Positions 8,373 to 16,641 of a stretch of DNA of 64,000 nt are shown here, one piece after another. Position numbers and translations under genes: made by a program. The notes below the pieces were generated by a model. The model was given only the letters and a program-made list of their open reading frames with translations, searched no databases and was not told the DNA's origin. How positions within the stretch are numbered: position 1 is the first letter of the stretch; every line of letters begins with the position of its first letter. Source of the stretch: Vannielia litorea (lineage in GTDB: Bacteria; Pseudomonadota; Alphaproteobacteria; Rhodobacterales; Rhodobacteraceae); assembly GCF_019801175.1 (NCBI RefSeq), contig NZ_JAHVJR010000001.1:1240001-1304000 (forward strand), in the 5' to 3' direction.

Positions 8373-8384
8373 GCGCAATTGCGC
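8373..8384. promoter_or_regulatory. 12-bp perfect palindrome in the divergent control region
   Basis: GCGCAATTGCGC is self-complementary and lies in the 241-base region between the divergently transcribed MxaD-like and lut-like operons. A dimeric regulator could bind here; the LuxR-type gene at 15591 is one candidate. Confidence 0.4.
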
Positions 8385-8464
8385 CAAAGGTATCGGTTTG
8401 GCGAGGGCCGAGCCTATGGCAGGCTGTTCTGAAGCGCCGCAACTGACGGTGCAGGGAGGACAAT

Positions 8465-9652
8465 TTGCGCTACTTTGCCACTATGCTGGCTGCCGGCATG
8501 TGCGCGCTCGGGTTCGCCGCGCCTGCGGGAGCCGTCGAGATGCGCTCCGCCGTTTTCCGGATAGACTATCCACGCCTTGCTCCGATTTCACGGTTCGATG
8601 AAGTGCCCGAGGATCTTGGTTTTGCCGGTGCCGTGCTGGCGACCGAAGACAACATGACGACCGGCGCCTTTCTGGGCCACAGCTACGAGATTGAAACGGT
8701 ATCTGTTCCGCCCGAGGGGGCGGATGTGGCCTTCAAGGCTCTGCTGGAGGCAGGGCATGAAACCATAGTGGTGCTGGCCGAAAGCGAAGACCTTTTGAGG
8801 CTGGCAGATATGGCAGGGCCGGAGGTGCTGATCCTGAACGCCGCAGCCGTGGGCACCTCGCTCAGGGATGCCGACTGCCGTGCCAACACGCTGCACATCG
8901 CGCCAAGCGATGCCATGAAGGCCGATGCCGTCGCGCAGTTCGCCGTGTGGAAGAAATGGCCTGAATGGTTGCTGATCCACGGCTCCAACCCGGCTGACCT
9001 CGCGCTGGCGGAGGCTTATCGCAGGTCAGCTGCGAAGTTCGGCGCCAAGATCGTTGAGGAGCGGGTGTTCGAGGATACTGGTGGCGCACGGCGCACAGAC
9101 TCCGGCCATGTGCTGGTTCAGCGGCAGGTGCCCATCGCCACGCAGGGCGCGGAAGACCATGACATCGTGATCGCCGCCGATGCCTCGGACTATTTCGCGC
9201 CCTATCTGCCCTTCCATCTGTGGACGCCCGCACCCGTCATGGGGTCCGGCGGTTTGCGTCCGGTCACGTTCCACGGCGGCCAGGAGGCTTGGGGCGCGAC
9301 GCAGTTTCAGACCCGGTTTGACGAACTGGCGGGTCGCTATGTGCGGGAAGAAGATTACAACACCTGGCTTGCGCTGCGCATCATTGGGGAGGCGGTGACG
9401 CGGGCCAACACAGGCGAGGTCGCGGCCCTGCGGGATTACCTGCTCAGCGAAGAGTTTGAAGTGGCCGCCTTCAAGGGCGTGCCGGTCACGTTCCGTTCGT
9501 GGAACGGTCAGTTGCGCCAGCCGATCCTGCTCTTCGACGGGCGGATCACAGCCAGTGCTTCACCGCAGGAGGGCTTTCTGCATCAGGTCTCGCCGCTCGA
9601 CACGCTCGGGCTGGACCAGCCCGAAAGCGCCTGCACTGCATTTGGAGGATGA
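8465..9652 (+). CDS. PQQ-dehydrogenase-system ABC substrate-binding protein (LutA-like)
   Basis: A 395-residue precursor with a signal peptide (to AGAVE) and a periplasmic binding fold of the branched-chain amino acid receptor type, matching the PQQ-dependent alcohol dehydrogenase system binding-protein family (TIGR03863-type by memory). In Methylobacterium, the equivalent gene is lutA of the lanthanide uptake cluster. It starts with TTG, 4 bases after a strong AGGGAGGA; the next in-frame ATG (8483) would trim the signal peptide. It heads a nine-gene operon whose last two genes (13788, 14522) encode the matching ATPase and permease. Ligand unknown. Confidence 0.82.
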   Translation: MRYFATMLAAGMCALGFAAPAGAVEMRSAVFRIDYPRLAPISRFDEVPEDLGFAGAVLATEDNMTTGAFLGHSYEIETVSVPPEGADVAFKALLEAGHETIVVLAESEDLLRLADMAGPEVLILNAAAVGTSLRDADCRANTLHIAPSDAMKADAVAQFAVWKKWPEWLLIHGSNPADLALAEAYRRSAAKFGAKIVEERVFEDTGGARRTDSGHVLVQRQVPIATQGAEDHDIVIAADASDYFAPYLPFHLWTPAPVMGSGGLRPVTFHGGQEAWGATQFQTRFDELAGRYVREEDYNTWLALRIIGEAVTRANTGEVAALRDYLLSEEFEVAAFKGVPVTFRSWNGQLRQPILLFDGRITASASPQEGFLHQVSPLDTLGLDQPESACTAFGG

Positions 9653-9654
9653 CT

Positions 9655-10623
9655 ATGAGAGGATTGGGCTTGGCCGCATTGCTGGCCACAACCGCGCTGC
9701 CCGCCACGGCGGAAAAGGTATTTGTGTCCAACGAGCGCGGCAACACGGTGACGGTGCTGGATGCATCAAGCTGGGAGGTGCTGGAGGAGTTCGCCGCCGG
9801 TAACCGCCCGCGCGGGATCACCATGAGCCCCGATGGCAAGCTGCTCTATGTGTGTGCCAGCGACGATGACCTTGTGCGCGTATTCGACACCGAAACCTAC
9901 GAAGAGGTTCACACGCTGCCTTCGGGTCCGGACCCGGAGCTCTTTGTGCTGCACCCTTCGGGCAACCCGCTCTACATCGCCAATGAAGACGATAACCTCG
10001 TGACGGTGGTCGACACCGAGAGCCACACCGTGCTGGCCGAGGTGCCAGTGGGGGTTGAGCCGGAAGGCATGGGCATTTCGGCCGACAGCAAATGGGTGGT
10101 CAATACGTCCGAGACCACCAACATGGCCCATTTCATCGACACCTCCGACTACACCATCAAGCACAACATCCTTGTCGACCAGCGCCCGCGCTACGCCGAG
10201 TTCACCGCTGATGGCAAATGGCTCTTCGTGACCTCGGAGATTGGCGGAACGGTCAGCGTGATCGACATGACGGGCGATGCGCCGAACCTGACGCAGAAGA
10301 TCGGCTTCGAGGTGTCGGGCGTGCAACCGGAATGGCTGCAACCCGTGGGGGCAAAGGCCACCGAAGATGGCAATTGGCTATTCGTCGCACTAGGCCCGGC
10401 CAACCGCGTCGCGGTAATCAATATCAATACGATGGAGGTGGAGAAGTACATTCTGGTCGGCCAACGTGTGTGGCAACTCGCCTTCACGTCCGATGAGAAA
10501 TTCTTGGTCACGACAAACGGCAACTCCAATGATGTGACGATCATCGATGTGGAGGCTCAGGAGGCGATCCGGTCGGTGCAGGTGGGGCAGCAGCCCTGGG
10601 GCGCTGTGGTGACGCCGGAATGA
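9655..10623 (+). CDS. PQQ-associated YVTN beta-propeller protein (LutB-like)
   Basis: A 322-residue exported protein: short signal peptide to ATAEK, then seven or so YVTN-type repeats (KVFVSNERGNTVTVLD, LYVCASDDDLVRVFD, LYIANEDDNLVTVVD, NGNSNDVTIID). It fits the PQQ-dependent catabolism-associated beta-propeller family (TIGR03866-type). I chose ATG 9655, 6 bases after GGAGG; ATG 9649 overlaps the upstream stop codon but leaves no room for a ribosome site. A second, only loosely similar propeller is encoded divergently at 6738-7703. Probably binds a partner or ligand in the periplasm for the ABC system; no catalytic role seen. Confidence 0.84.
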   Translation: MRGLGLAALLATTALPATAEKVFVSNERGNTVTVLDASSWEVLEEFAAGNRPRGITMSPDGKLLYVCASDDDLVRVFDTETYEEVHTLPSGPDPELFVLHPSGNPLYIANEDDNLVTVVDTESHTVLAEVPVGVEPEGMGISADSKWVVNTSETTNMAHFIDTSDYTIKHNILVDQRPRYAEFTADGKWLFVTSEIGGTVSVIDMTGDAPNLTQKIGFEVSGVQPEWLQPVGAKATEDGNWLFVALGPANRVAVININTMEVEKYILVGQRVWQLAFTSDEKFLVTTNGNSNDVTIIDVEAQEAIRSVQVGQQPWGAVVTPE

Positions 10624-10634
10624 TGGGAGGAAAG

Positions 10635-11075
10635 ATGAAACACTTGGCAATGGCATTTGCCGCAGTCATGGCTGCCCCGGCCGCTGCCGCACCGCTCTGT
10701 GACGACCTCGGCTTTGCCGGTCTGCTCGCAAGTTGCAACCGGGGGGAGCCGATTGAGCTCACACTGGCCTCCGGACAGCCGCTTTCGGCGGAGCCGGTGA
10801 TCGCATTGCAATCGGGTGCCTATTACAAGCTGATGATAACGGCCGATGGCTCTGCCGAACTGGCGATCAACGGGCCGGACTTCTTCAGGGCGATCTGGAT
10901 GAACGAGATCGTCATCAACCAAATCGAGATCCGGCCGATGGCGGTCGAGAGCCTCGAATTCGACGCAGCGGGAACGGCCGAAATCTCCTTTGTGGCGATC
11001 AAGCCGGGCAGCCACGTGCTGCGCATCCCCGGAAGCACCGGGGAAACGCAGATGGTCACATTCAACATCCAATAG
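10635..11075 (+). CDS. Small exported cupredoxin-like protein of unknown function
   Basis: A 146-residue protein with a signal peptide (MKHLAMAFAAVMAAPAAAA) and a single beta-rich domain ending in SHVLRIPGSTGETQMVTFNIQ, which resembles the last strands of a cupredoxin barrel. The usual copper ligands (two His, Cys, Met) cannot be assigned: only two Cys occur near the mature N-terminus, so copper binding is doubtful. The start follows GGGAGG and lies 11 bases after the beta-propeller gene. Located in the lut-like operon, it may be a periplasmic binding or chaperone component. Not recognised beyond fold. Confidence 0.65.
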   Translation: MKHLAMAFAAVMAAPAAAAPLCDDLGFAGLLASCNRGEPIELTLASGQPLSAEPVIALQSGAYYKLMITADGSAELAINGPDFFRAIWMNEIVINQIEIRPMAVESLEFDAAGTAEISFVAIKPGSHVLRIPGSTGETQMVTFNIQ

Positions 11076-11089
11076 GGAGGAACCTCAGG

Positions 11090-11356
11090 ATGAAACGCAC
11101 GATTGCTACCCTCGCCGCAACCCTGATGCTGGGCGGTGCCGCCTTTGCCGAGAGCCACGGCGACGGGCCAGATGCCGAGACGGTCGAGAAGATCATGATG
11201 AAGCTCACCGAGATGAAGTGCCAGATGGCCGAAGACGACATCGAGATGGAAGACGATGGCGGCTACGAGCTGGATGACGTGATCTGCGAGGGCGGTCAGC
11301 AGTATGATATCACGCTCGACGCGGAGTTGAACGAAACCGGGCGGCGCGCCGAATAG
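11090..11356 (+). CDS. Small acidic PepSY-like periplasmic protein, candidate lanthanide-binding protein
   Basis: An 88-residue precursor with a clear signal peptide (to AFAES). The mature part, about 68 residues, contains about 22 Asp/Glu against 5 Lys/Arg and follows the PepSY pattern: a helix (ETVEKIMMKL), then a strand pair built around DIEMEDDGGYELDD and QQYDITLD. Two cysteines (Cys44, Cys66) could form a disulfide. A lanthanide-binding PepSY protein (LanPepSY) has been described in a methylotroph; the location of this acidic relative inside a xoxF-linked lut-like operon suggests a similar metal-binding role, which is inference. A GGGAGG site lies upstream. Confidence 0.8.
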   Translation: MKRTIATLAATLMLGGAAFAESHGDGPDAETVEKIMMKLTEMKCQMAEDDIEMEDDGGYELDDVICEGGQQYDITLDAELNETGRRAE

Positions 11357-11419
11357 GCCGCCAACGAGCCCTCTGCTTCCAGAATGCGGGGCAGGGGGCT
11401 ACACTCTGGGAGGACTGAC

Positions 11420-12394
11420 ATGAAAAGCCTGAGAACACTTGCACTGGCAGGGGCCGCGGCCCTTGTGTCGGCGGCAGGCGCGATTGCGCAGGATCTGCCG
11501 CAAATCCGCTTTGCCACGCTGAAGATCGGCACGGTGAACTGGGAGCTTGAGACGATCAAGGCCAACGGCTTCGACAAGGCCCACGGCTTTGAGCTGGTCA
11601 TGCAGCCCTATGCCGACAACGGCGCCACCCGCGTCGCGCTTGAAGGCGGCGAGGCCGATGTGGCCGTGGCTGACTGGATCTGGGTCGCCCGCCAAAGGGC
11701 CGCCGGAAAAGACTATGTGGTGATCCCTTACTCCAAGGCCGTAGGTGGCCTCGTGGTGCCCGAGGGCTCCGAAGTGCAGAGCCTGCAAGACCTGAAGGGC
11801 AAGAAGGTCGGCATCGCCGGCGGCCCGCTCGACAAGAGCTGGCTGATCTTGCGAGCCTATGCCGAGCAGGAATACGGAATGGACCTGAAGGCCGAGACCG
11901 AGCAGGTTTTCGGCGCGCCGCCGTTGATCTTCAAGAGTGGGCTGTCGGGTGAAACCGACGGGGCGATCAACTTCTGGCACTTCCTCGCCAAGATGAAAGC
12001 CGCCGGGATGCGTGAGGTGATCTCGGTCGAGCAGGCCAGCAGCGCGCTGGGGCTGGATCCGGAAACCCCGCTCCTCGGCTATGTGATGAAGGAGAGCTTC
12101 CTTGCCGACAATCCCGATCTCGGCCACGCCCTCTATCGCGCCAGCCGCGATGCAAAGGCGCTGCTCGCGGAGGATGATGCTGCTTGGGAGGCGGTCCGGC
12201 CGATGATGAATGCGCAGAACGATGCGCAGTTCGAGACCCTCAAGGCCGACTTCCGTGCTGGCATCCCCGGTGATGCGCCGGTGTCGGAAGAGGGGGCGGA
12301 TGCGCTCCTCAAGGTCATGGCCCGGCTTGGTGGTGCTGATCTTGTCGGTGACGCAACGGAGCTGCCCAAGGGGCTGTTCCTGACCTCCGAGTGA
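11420..12394 (+). CDS. NitT/TauT-type ABC substrate-binding protein
   Basis: A 324-residue exported protein: signal peptide to AIAQD, then an NMT1/SsuA-like binding fold (IRFATLKIGTVNWELETI, VALEGGEADVAVADW, LKGKKVGIAGG). Family members bind nitrate, sulfonates, taurine or thiamine precursors; the ligand here cannot be read from sequence. It is followed 4 bases later by its permease and then its ATPase, giving a complete importer placed inside the PQQ-associated operon. GGGAGG precedes the ATG. The family name is firm, the substrate is open. Confidence 0.85.
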   Translation: MKSLRTLALAGAAALVSAAGAIAQDLPQIRFATLKIGTVNWELETIKANGFDKAHGFELVMQPYADNGATRVALEGGEADVAVADWIWVARQRAAGKDYVVIPYSKAVGGLVVPEGSEVQSLQDLKGKKVGIAGGPLDKSWLILRAYAEQEYGMDLKAETEQVFGAPPLIFKSGLSGETDGAINFWHFLAKMKAAGMREVISVEQASSALGLDPETPLLGYVMKESFLADNPDLGHALYRASRDAKALLAEDDAAWEAVRPMMNAQNDAQFETLKADFRAGIPGDAPVSEEGADALLKVMARLGGADLVGDATELPKGLFLTSE

Positions 12395-12398
12395 CTGT

Positions 12399-13145
12399 GT
12401 GAGAGGGGTCGGCACGCCTGCACTTTCGCTCCTTGGGCTGATAAGCCTCTGGATCGTTGCGGCGGCGCTGTCTGCCGACCCCACCGTACTCCCCCAACCC
12501 TGGGCGCTGATCGGCCCATTCTGGGATGAACTCCGATCTGGCGAGCTGCTCTATCACCTAGGCCACACGCTCCTGCGGGTGATCTGGGCATTCCTGCTGG
12601 CCATGACACTCGGATGCCTGCTCGGGTTGGTGATGGGCCGCTCGGAACGGGTCAACCAATGGCTTGACCCGTGGCTTGTGGTCTTCCTGAACCTGCCGGC
12701 GCTCGTTCTGATCGTACTCTGCTACCTCTGGATCGGCCTCACAGAAGCCGCCGCCATTGCAGCGGTGACCCTGAACAAGGTGCCAAATGTGACCACGGTC
12801 ATTCGAGAGGGCGCACGGGCACTCTCGCCGGACCTTGACGCCCTTGCTGGCGTCTACCGGATGCCGCTCATGGATCGGATGCGTCACGTGGTGCTGCCGC
12901 AACTCGCGCCCTTCATGGCCGCCGCCGCCCGCTCCGGGATCGCAGTGATCTGGAAGATTGTGCTCGTGGTCGAGTTCCTGGGGCGCTCCAGCGGCGTGGG
13001 ATTTCAGATCCACCTCTATTTCCAACTCTTCGACGTGGGGATGGTGCTGGTCTATGCCTTCTCCTTCATCGCGGTCATGCTCGCGGTCGAATGGCTGATC
13101 TTGCAGCCTTGGGAGCGCCGTGTGCGGCGGTGGCGGCTGGCATGA
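12399..13145 (+). CDS. ABC importer permease, NitT/TauT type
   Basis: A 248-residue inner-membrane protein with about six hydrophobic segments and the BPD_transp_1 cytoplasmic loop (DALAGVYRMPLMDRMRHVVLPQLAPF), whose EAA-like GVYRMP region contacts the ATPase. Starts with GTG 4 bases after the binding-protein stop; no better ATG is available. Overlaps the next gene by 4 bases. Forms the channel of the importer with the genes on either side. Confidence 0.85.
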   Translation: MRGVGTPALSLLGLISLWIVAAALSADPTVLPQPWALIGPFWDELRSGELLYHLGHTLLRVIWAFLLAMTLGCLLGLVMGRSERVNQWLDPWLVVFLNLPALVLIVLCYLWIGLTEAAAIAAVTLNKVPNVTTVIREGARALSPDLDALAGVYRMPLMDRMRHVVLPQLAPFMAAAARSGIAVIWKIVLVVEFLGRSSGVGFQIHLYFQLFDVGMVLVYAFSFIAVMLAVEWLILQPWERRVRRWRLA

Positions 13146-13768
13146 TCAAGGTCGATATCCGGGAGAAGAGCTTCGCCGGCACCACAGTGCTCGGGCGCAT
13201 CCAGTTCACGCTAGGGCAGGGGGAGCGGTTGGCCGTGCTCGGTCCCTCCGGTGTGGGCAAAAGCACCCTGCTACGGATTGTGGCTGGCATCGACCGCAAG
13301 TTCTGTGGAGATGTTGACCGGCCCGCACGAATGGGCGTGGTCTTCCAAGAGCCCACGTTGCTCCCTTGGCGAACCGCCTTGCAGAACCTCACGCTGATCC
13401 ATCGCGGGCTGAACGAGCAGGCCGCAACCGAGGCCTTGCGGCGGGTCGGCATCGCAGACAAAGCGGCGCTCTTTCCGGCGCAGCTGTCCCTCGGTCAGCA
13501 ACGGCGCCTATCCTTGGCACGAGCGTTCGCCGGCGCGCCAGAATTTCTGGTGATGGACGAGCCTTTCGTGTCGCTGGACCCTGAGATGGCTGAGGAGATG
13601 ATGCGCCTGACCGAGACGCTTATTGCCGAGACCCGGCCAGCGCTGATGCTTGTCACGCACGCCCGGCCAGAAGCAGAGCGCCTGACCGAACGGATCGTTC
13701 ATTTGAGCGGTCGCCCGGCAGTTTTGCACCCCGAGACCAAGGATCACCTTCGATGCGTAACCAACTGA
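13142..13768 (+). CDS. ABC importer ATPase, NitT/TauT type
   Basis: A 208-residue nucleotide-binding subunit with Walker A GPSGVGKST, Q-loop VVFQEP, signature LSLGQQRR, Walker B FLVMDEP and switch His in LVTHARPEA. The signature starts LSLGQ rather than the canonical LSGGQ, a mild deviation also seen in SsuB/TauB relatives. The ATG overlaps the permease stop (ATGA). At 208 residues it is short: it lacks the C-terminal extension found in many family members. Energises the importer encoded by 11420 and 12399. Confidence 0.86.
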   Translation: MIKVDIREKSFAGTTVLGRIQFTLGQGERLAVLGPSGVGKSTLLRIVAGIDRKFCGDVDRPARMGVVFQEPTLLPWRTALQNLTLIHRGLNEQAATEALRRVGIADKAALFPAQLSLGQQRRLSLARAFAGAPEFLVMDEPFVSLDPEMAEEMMRLTETLIAETRPALMLVTHARPEAERLTERIVHLSGRPAVLHPETKDHLRCVTN

Positions 13769-13787
13769 GAAAGAGGCGCAATCAAGC

Positions 13788-14525
13788 GTGACCCCGGCAC
13801 TGTCACTCGATGAGGTTTCCTTTCACTACGGCCCCAAAAAGGCGCTGGACCGGGTGAGCTTTTCACTCCCGAGAGGAAGGTTCTGCGCGCTTTTGGGGCC
13901 GAACGGGGCCGGCAAGAGCACGTTGTTCTCGCTCCTGACCCGCTTGCTCGTGACCCGCGACGGCAAAATCCGGGTGGCTGGCCATGACATGGCACGCGAG
14001 CCCCGCGCAGCGCTGGCCAAGATCGGCGTCGTCTTCCAACAGCCAACGCTTGACCTCGACATGACGGTGGCCCGCAACATGGCCTATTTCGCGGCGCTGC
14101 ACGGCATCTCCGGCCGGTCGGCACGGGCAAGGATCGACGCAGCATTGGACAGGCTCGAAATGCGCGAGCGGGCGGGCGAGAAGGTTCGGAGCCTGAATGG
14201 CGGCCACCGCAGGCGGATGGAGATCGCCCGGGCGCTGGTTCACGGGCCGGAACTGCTGCTTCTCGATGAGCCGACAGTCGGGCTGGACACGTCATCAAGG
14301 TTGGCAATTACCGAGCACGTTCATAGCCTTGCAGGTCAAGGCTTAAGCGTGCTCTGGTGCACTCATCTGGTCGATGAGATCGCACCGCAGGATCATGTTG
14401 TTGTGCTGCATAAAGGCCAAGTCCTGGCGCATGAGCGTGCCTCGGTCATCGCCGGAGCTGGCACACTCCAAGCGGCTTTCATGGCCATGACCGCGCAGGA
14501 AGCACCCGTGGGGCAGGGGGCGTGA
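13788..14525 (+). CDS. ABC-2 type ATPase of the PQQ-associated transporter (LutE-like)
   Basis: A 245-residue ATPase with Walker A GPNGAGKST, Q-loop VVFQQP, a signature region SLNGGHRRR (LNGGH in place of LSGGQ), Walker B LLLLDEP and switch His in CTHLVDE. Matches the PQQ-dependent alcohol dehydrogenase system ATP-binding family (TIGR03864-type). The GTG start lies 19 bases after the previous gene; the ribosome site (AAGAGG) is distant. The gene end overlaps the permease gene at 14522 by 4 bases. In lut clusters this pair has been assigned to lanthanide transport into the cytoplasm; direction and cargo are not visible here. Confidence 0.85.
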   Translation: MTPALSLDEVSFHYGPKKALDRVSFSLPRGRFCALLGPNGAGKSTLFSLLTRLLVTRDGKIRVAGHDMAREPRAALAKIGVVFQQPTLDLDMTVARNMAYFAALHGISGRSARARIDAALDRLEMRERAGEKVRSLNGGHRRRMEIARALVHGPELLLLDEPTVGLDTSSRLAITEHVHSLAGQGLSVLWCTHLVDEIAPQDHVVVLHKGQVLAHERASVIAGAGTLQAAFMAMTAQEAPVGQGA

Positions 14526-15316
14526 ACGCCTATCTGACCGCTCTGCTGGCCATTGTCCGCCGGGAAGCATCGCGTTTCGTAAGCCAGCGAAGCCGGTTTT
14601 TCTCAGCCCTTGTGCGGCCCTTGGTTTGGTTGGTGATCTTCGCGGCGGGTTTTCGGGCTGCGCTTGGCGTCTCGATCATTCCGCCATACGAGACCTATAT
14701 CACCTACGAGGTTTACATCCTCCCAGGACTCTGCGGAATGATCCAGCTTTTCAATGGGATGCAGAGCTCATTGAGCTTGGTCTACGATCAGGAAATGGGC
14801 TCGATGCGGCTCTTGTTGACTTCGCCAATGCCTCGCTGGTGGCTGCTGTTCTGCAAGTTGCTCGCTGGTGTGGCGGTATCGATCCTGCAAGTCTACGCCT
14901 TCCTCGGCATCGCGTCGCTCTACGGCATCCAACTGCCGTGGGAAGGGTATTTGCTCGTCTTTCCGGCGCTGATCGTTTCAGGCCTCATGCTGGGGGCCCT
15001 GGGGCTGCTCATCAGCTCGACGGTGAAGCAGCTTGAAAACTTCGCTGGGGTGATGAACTTCGTCATCTTCCCGATGTTCTTCCTGAGCTCAGCACTGTAT
15101 CCGCTTTGGAAGATGGCCGAGAGTTCGGAGCTGCTGCGCGACATATGCGCGTGGAATCCGTTCACCCATGCGGTCGAACTGATCCGGTTTTCGCTCTACG
15201 TCACACCGAACCTCTGGGCCCTCGCTGTGGTAGCAGGGTGCTTTCTGTTGTTCTTCGGTACTGCCTTGGTCGGCTACGATCCCGCGCGGGGATTGCAACG
15301 CAGATCGAGAGGGTAG
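14522..15316 (+). CDS. ABC-2 type permease of the PQQ-associated transporter (LutF/PedC-like)
   Basis: A 264-residue membrane protein with six predicted segments and the ABC-2 pattern SMRLLLTSPMPRWWLLFCKL, matching the PedC-like permease family (TIGR03861-type). Starts with GTG overlapping the ATPase stop (GTGA). It forms the transporter with the ATPase at 13788 and, by family association, the binding protein at 8465. The last gene of the operon: a perfect GCGTAA-G-TTACGC palindrome touches its stop codon. Confidence 0.86.
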   Translation: MNAYLTALLAIVRREASRFVSQRSRFFSALVRPLVWLVIFAAGFRAALGVSIIPPYETYITYEVYILPGLCGMIQLFNGMQSSLSLVYDQEMGSMRLLLTSPMPRWWLLFCKLLAGVAVSILQVYAFLGIASLYGIQLPWEGYLLVFPALIVSGLMLGALGLLISSTVKQLENFAGVMNFVIFPMFFLSSALYPLWKMAESSELLRDICAWNPFTHAVELIRFSLYVTPNLWALAVVAGCFLLFFGTALVGYDPARGLQRRSRG

Positions 15317-15376
15317 CGTAAGTTACGCCTTTGGTCGCATACTTAAATCCCATAATCGGTATTATGTAAATAATAC
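15316..15376. promoter_or_regulatory. Two inverted repeats downstream of the lut-like operon
   Basis: GCGTAA-G-TTACGC (15316-15328) and GTATTAT-GTAA-ATAATAC (15359-15376) are perfect inverted repeats in an AT-rich stretch between the ABC-2 permease and the LuxR-type gene. The first could be a weak terminator or an operator; the second, AT-rich, looks more like a protein-binding site. The rest of the 274-base gap up to 15590 shows no gene; near its end GTGAG-GCA-CTCAC (around 15556-15568) is a third small repeat. Confidence 0.4.
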
Positions 15377-15590
15377 TCATGAACGTTGGCATGTAAGGCG
15401 CTGTGCCAGAACAACTTTCCGCATAAGCCGACTCTGTGACAACTTTTTCACGAATTAACCACATCTCTACAAAATCGCACATATCTCCCGCCGGAAACTC
15501 GACATCTCGCGCGTTAGACCGTAGGTCAACCCGCGGGGATGACGAGGGATTTGGCGTGAGGCACTCACCCGCGCCAAGGTTAATGAGCCG

Positions 15591-16346
15591 ATGCTGGATA
15601 CAGTTGAAAAAATCGTGGCCTGCCGCGACGTTGAAGAGCTTTGGGTCAGTCTGCGGGATGTGTTGGCAGGCTACGGCTTCCCCCGTTTGATTTATGGCTA
15701 CACCAGCCAGCGGTTTGGCCAGAACCTCGGTGATCGCGACGACATCACCATCCTGACGACGCTCGAGAAAGCGTACATGGATTCCTTCGTGAACGATGGC
15801 CTCTACTACCATGCGCCAATGGTGCGCTGGGGTGTCGATAACGTGGGTGCAAAGACATGGCGCTCGATCATGGAGCGCGCCGAGCAAGGCCTCATGGAGG
15901 CCGATGAGCTGCGGGTTCATGAGCTCAATCTTTCCTTCGGGCTCAACGCCGGCTTGACGCTGAGTTTTCCGCCTTCGAGCCATCGCACACGTGCGGGCCT
16001 CGGGCTCGTGCCCGAACGCGGTGTGAGCCAGGACGAGGTTGATGCGATCTGGGCACGGCACGGTCGTGAGATCTGGGCGCTGACCAACGTGGCTCACCTG
16101 AAGATCACCACCCTGCCCCGGCTGACCTCGCGTCGCCCGCTGACACCACGGCAGCGTGAGGCGCTCGAATGGGTCGGTGACGGCAAGACAACGGCCGACA
16201 TCGCAATGATCATGGGGCTGACCCCATCAACGGTGGAGAAGCACCTCCGGCTGGCCCGTGAGTCTCTGGGCGTCGAAACAACGGCTCAAGCGGTTCTCAA
16301 GGCCAGCATGTTGAACCAGATCTACCAGATCGAGCCGAGCTTCTGA
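15591..16346 (+). CDS. LuxR-family regulator with autoinducer-binding-like domain (solo)
   Basis: A 251-residue protein: N-terminal autoinducer-binding-type domain (about 15-160) and a LuxR/GerE helix-turn-helix (about 183-240, LTPRQREAL...STVEKHL). No luxI-type synthase is in the window. In the ligand domain the usual D-P pair before V/M-V-R is A75-P76 (YYHAPMVRW), so the aspartate that contacts the acyl-homoserine lactone amide is missing. This argues against ordinary AHL sensing; another ligand or ligand-free action is possible. It is the first gene after the methanol/lut-like island, on the same strand, and may control it. Confidence 0.85.
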   Translation: MLDTVEKIVACRDVEELWVSLRDVLAGYGFPRLIYGYTSQRFGQNLGDRDDITILTTLEKAYMDSFVNDGLYYHAPMVRWGVDNVGAKTWRSIMERAEQGLMEADELRVHELNLSFGLNAGLTLSFPPSSHRTRAGLGLVPERGVSQDEVDAIWARHGREIWALTNVAHLKITTLPRLTSRRPLTPRQREALEWVGDGKTTADIAMIMGLTPSTVEKHLRLARESLGVETTAQAVLKASMLNQIYQIEPSF

Positions 16347-16641
16347 CCCGTTTTGCGTTAACGGCCTTGGGCGCCGTGAAACTACCGTGAAAAGTTGAGC
16401 GAAGATCCGCCGAAGGAGTTCCCTTCCCCGACGGTAATTGGCATTTTCGGCGTGTTCCGTGAGTGGTGGCATTAGCCAAGGAACTCGCGGCTTGGGCGGC
16501 CTCACGATACTGGGGAGTTCGAGCTGCTCCGGGAAACCGGATCGTCGGCCTGGGGGATTATATTCATTCTCCAGGTCGACACCCCGAACGGGATCGCCTG
16601 TCCTCATCCCCAAAATGACGCGGCGCGATCGTTCGGTTCTT
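16347..16641. other. Gene-free stretch after the LuxR-type gene
   Basis: No credible coding frame is seen on either strand between the LuxR-type gene and the tsf terminators. The only structure is a weak ACGGC/GCCGT hairpin around 16361-16375. Confidence 0.5.

Noticed and set aside
10635..11075. Copper-binding cupredoxin assignment
   Set aside because: The beta-rich end resembles a cupredoxin, but the His/Cys/Met ligand set is missing, so only a fold-level description is given.
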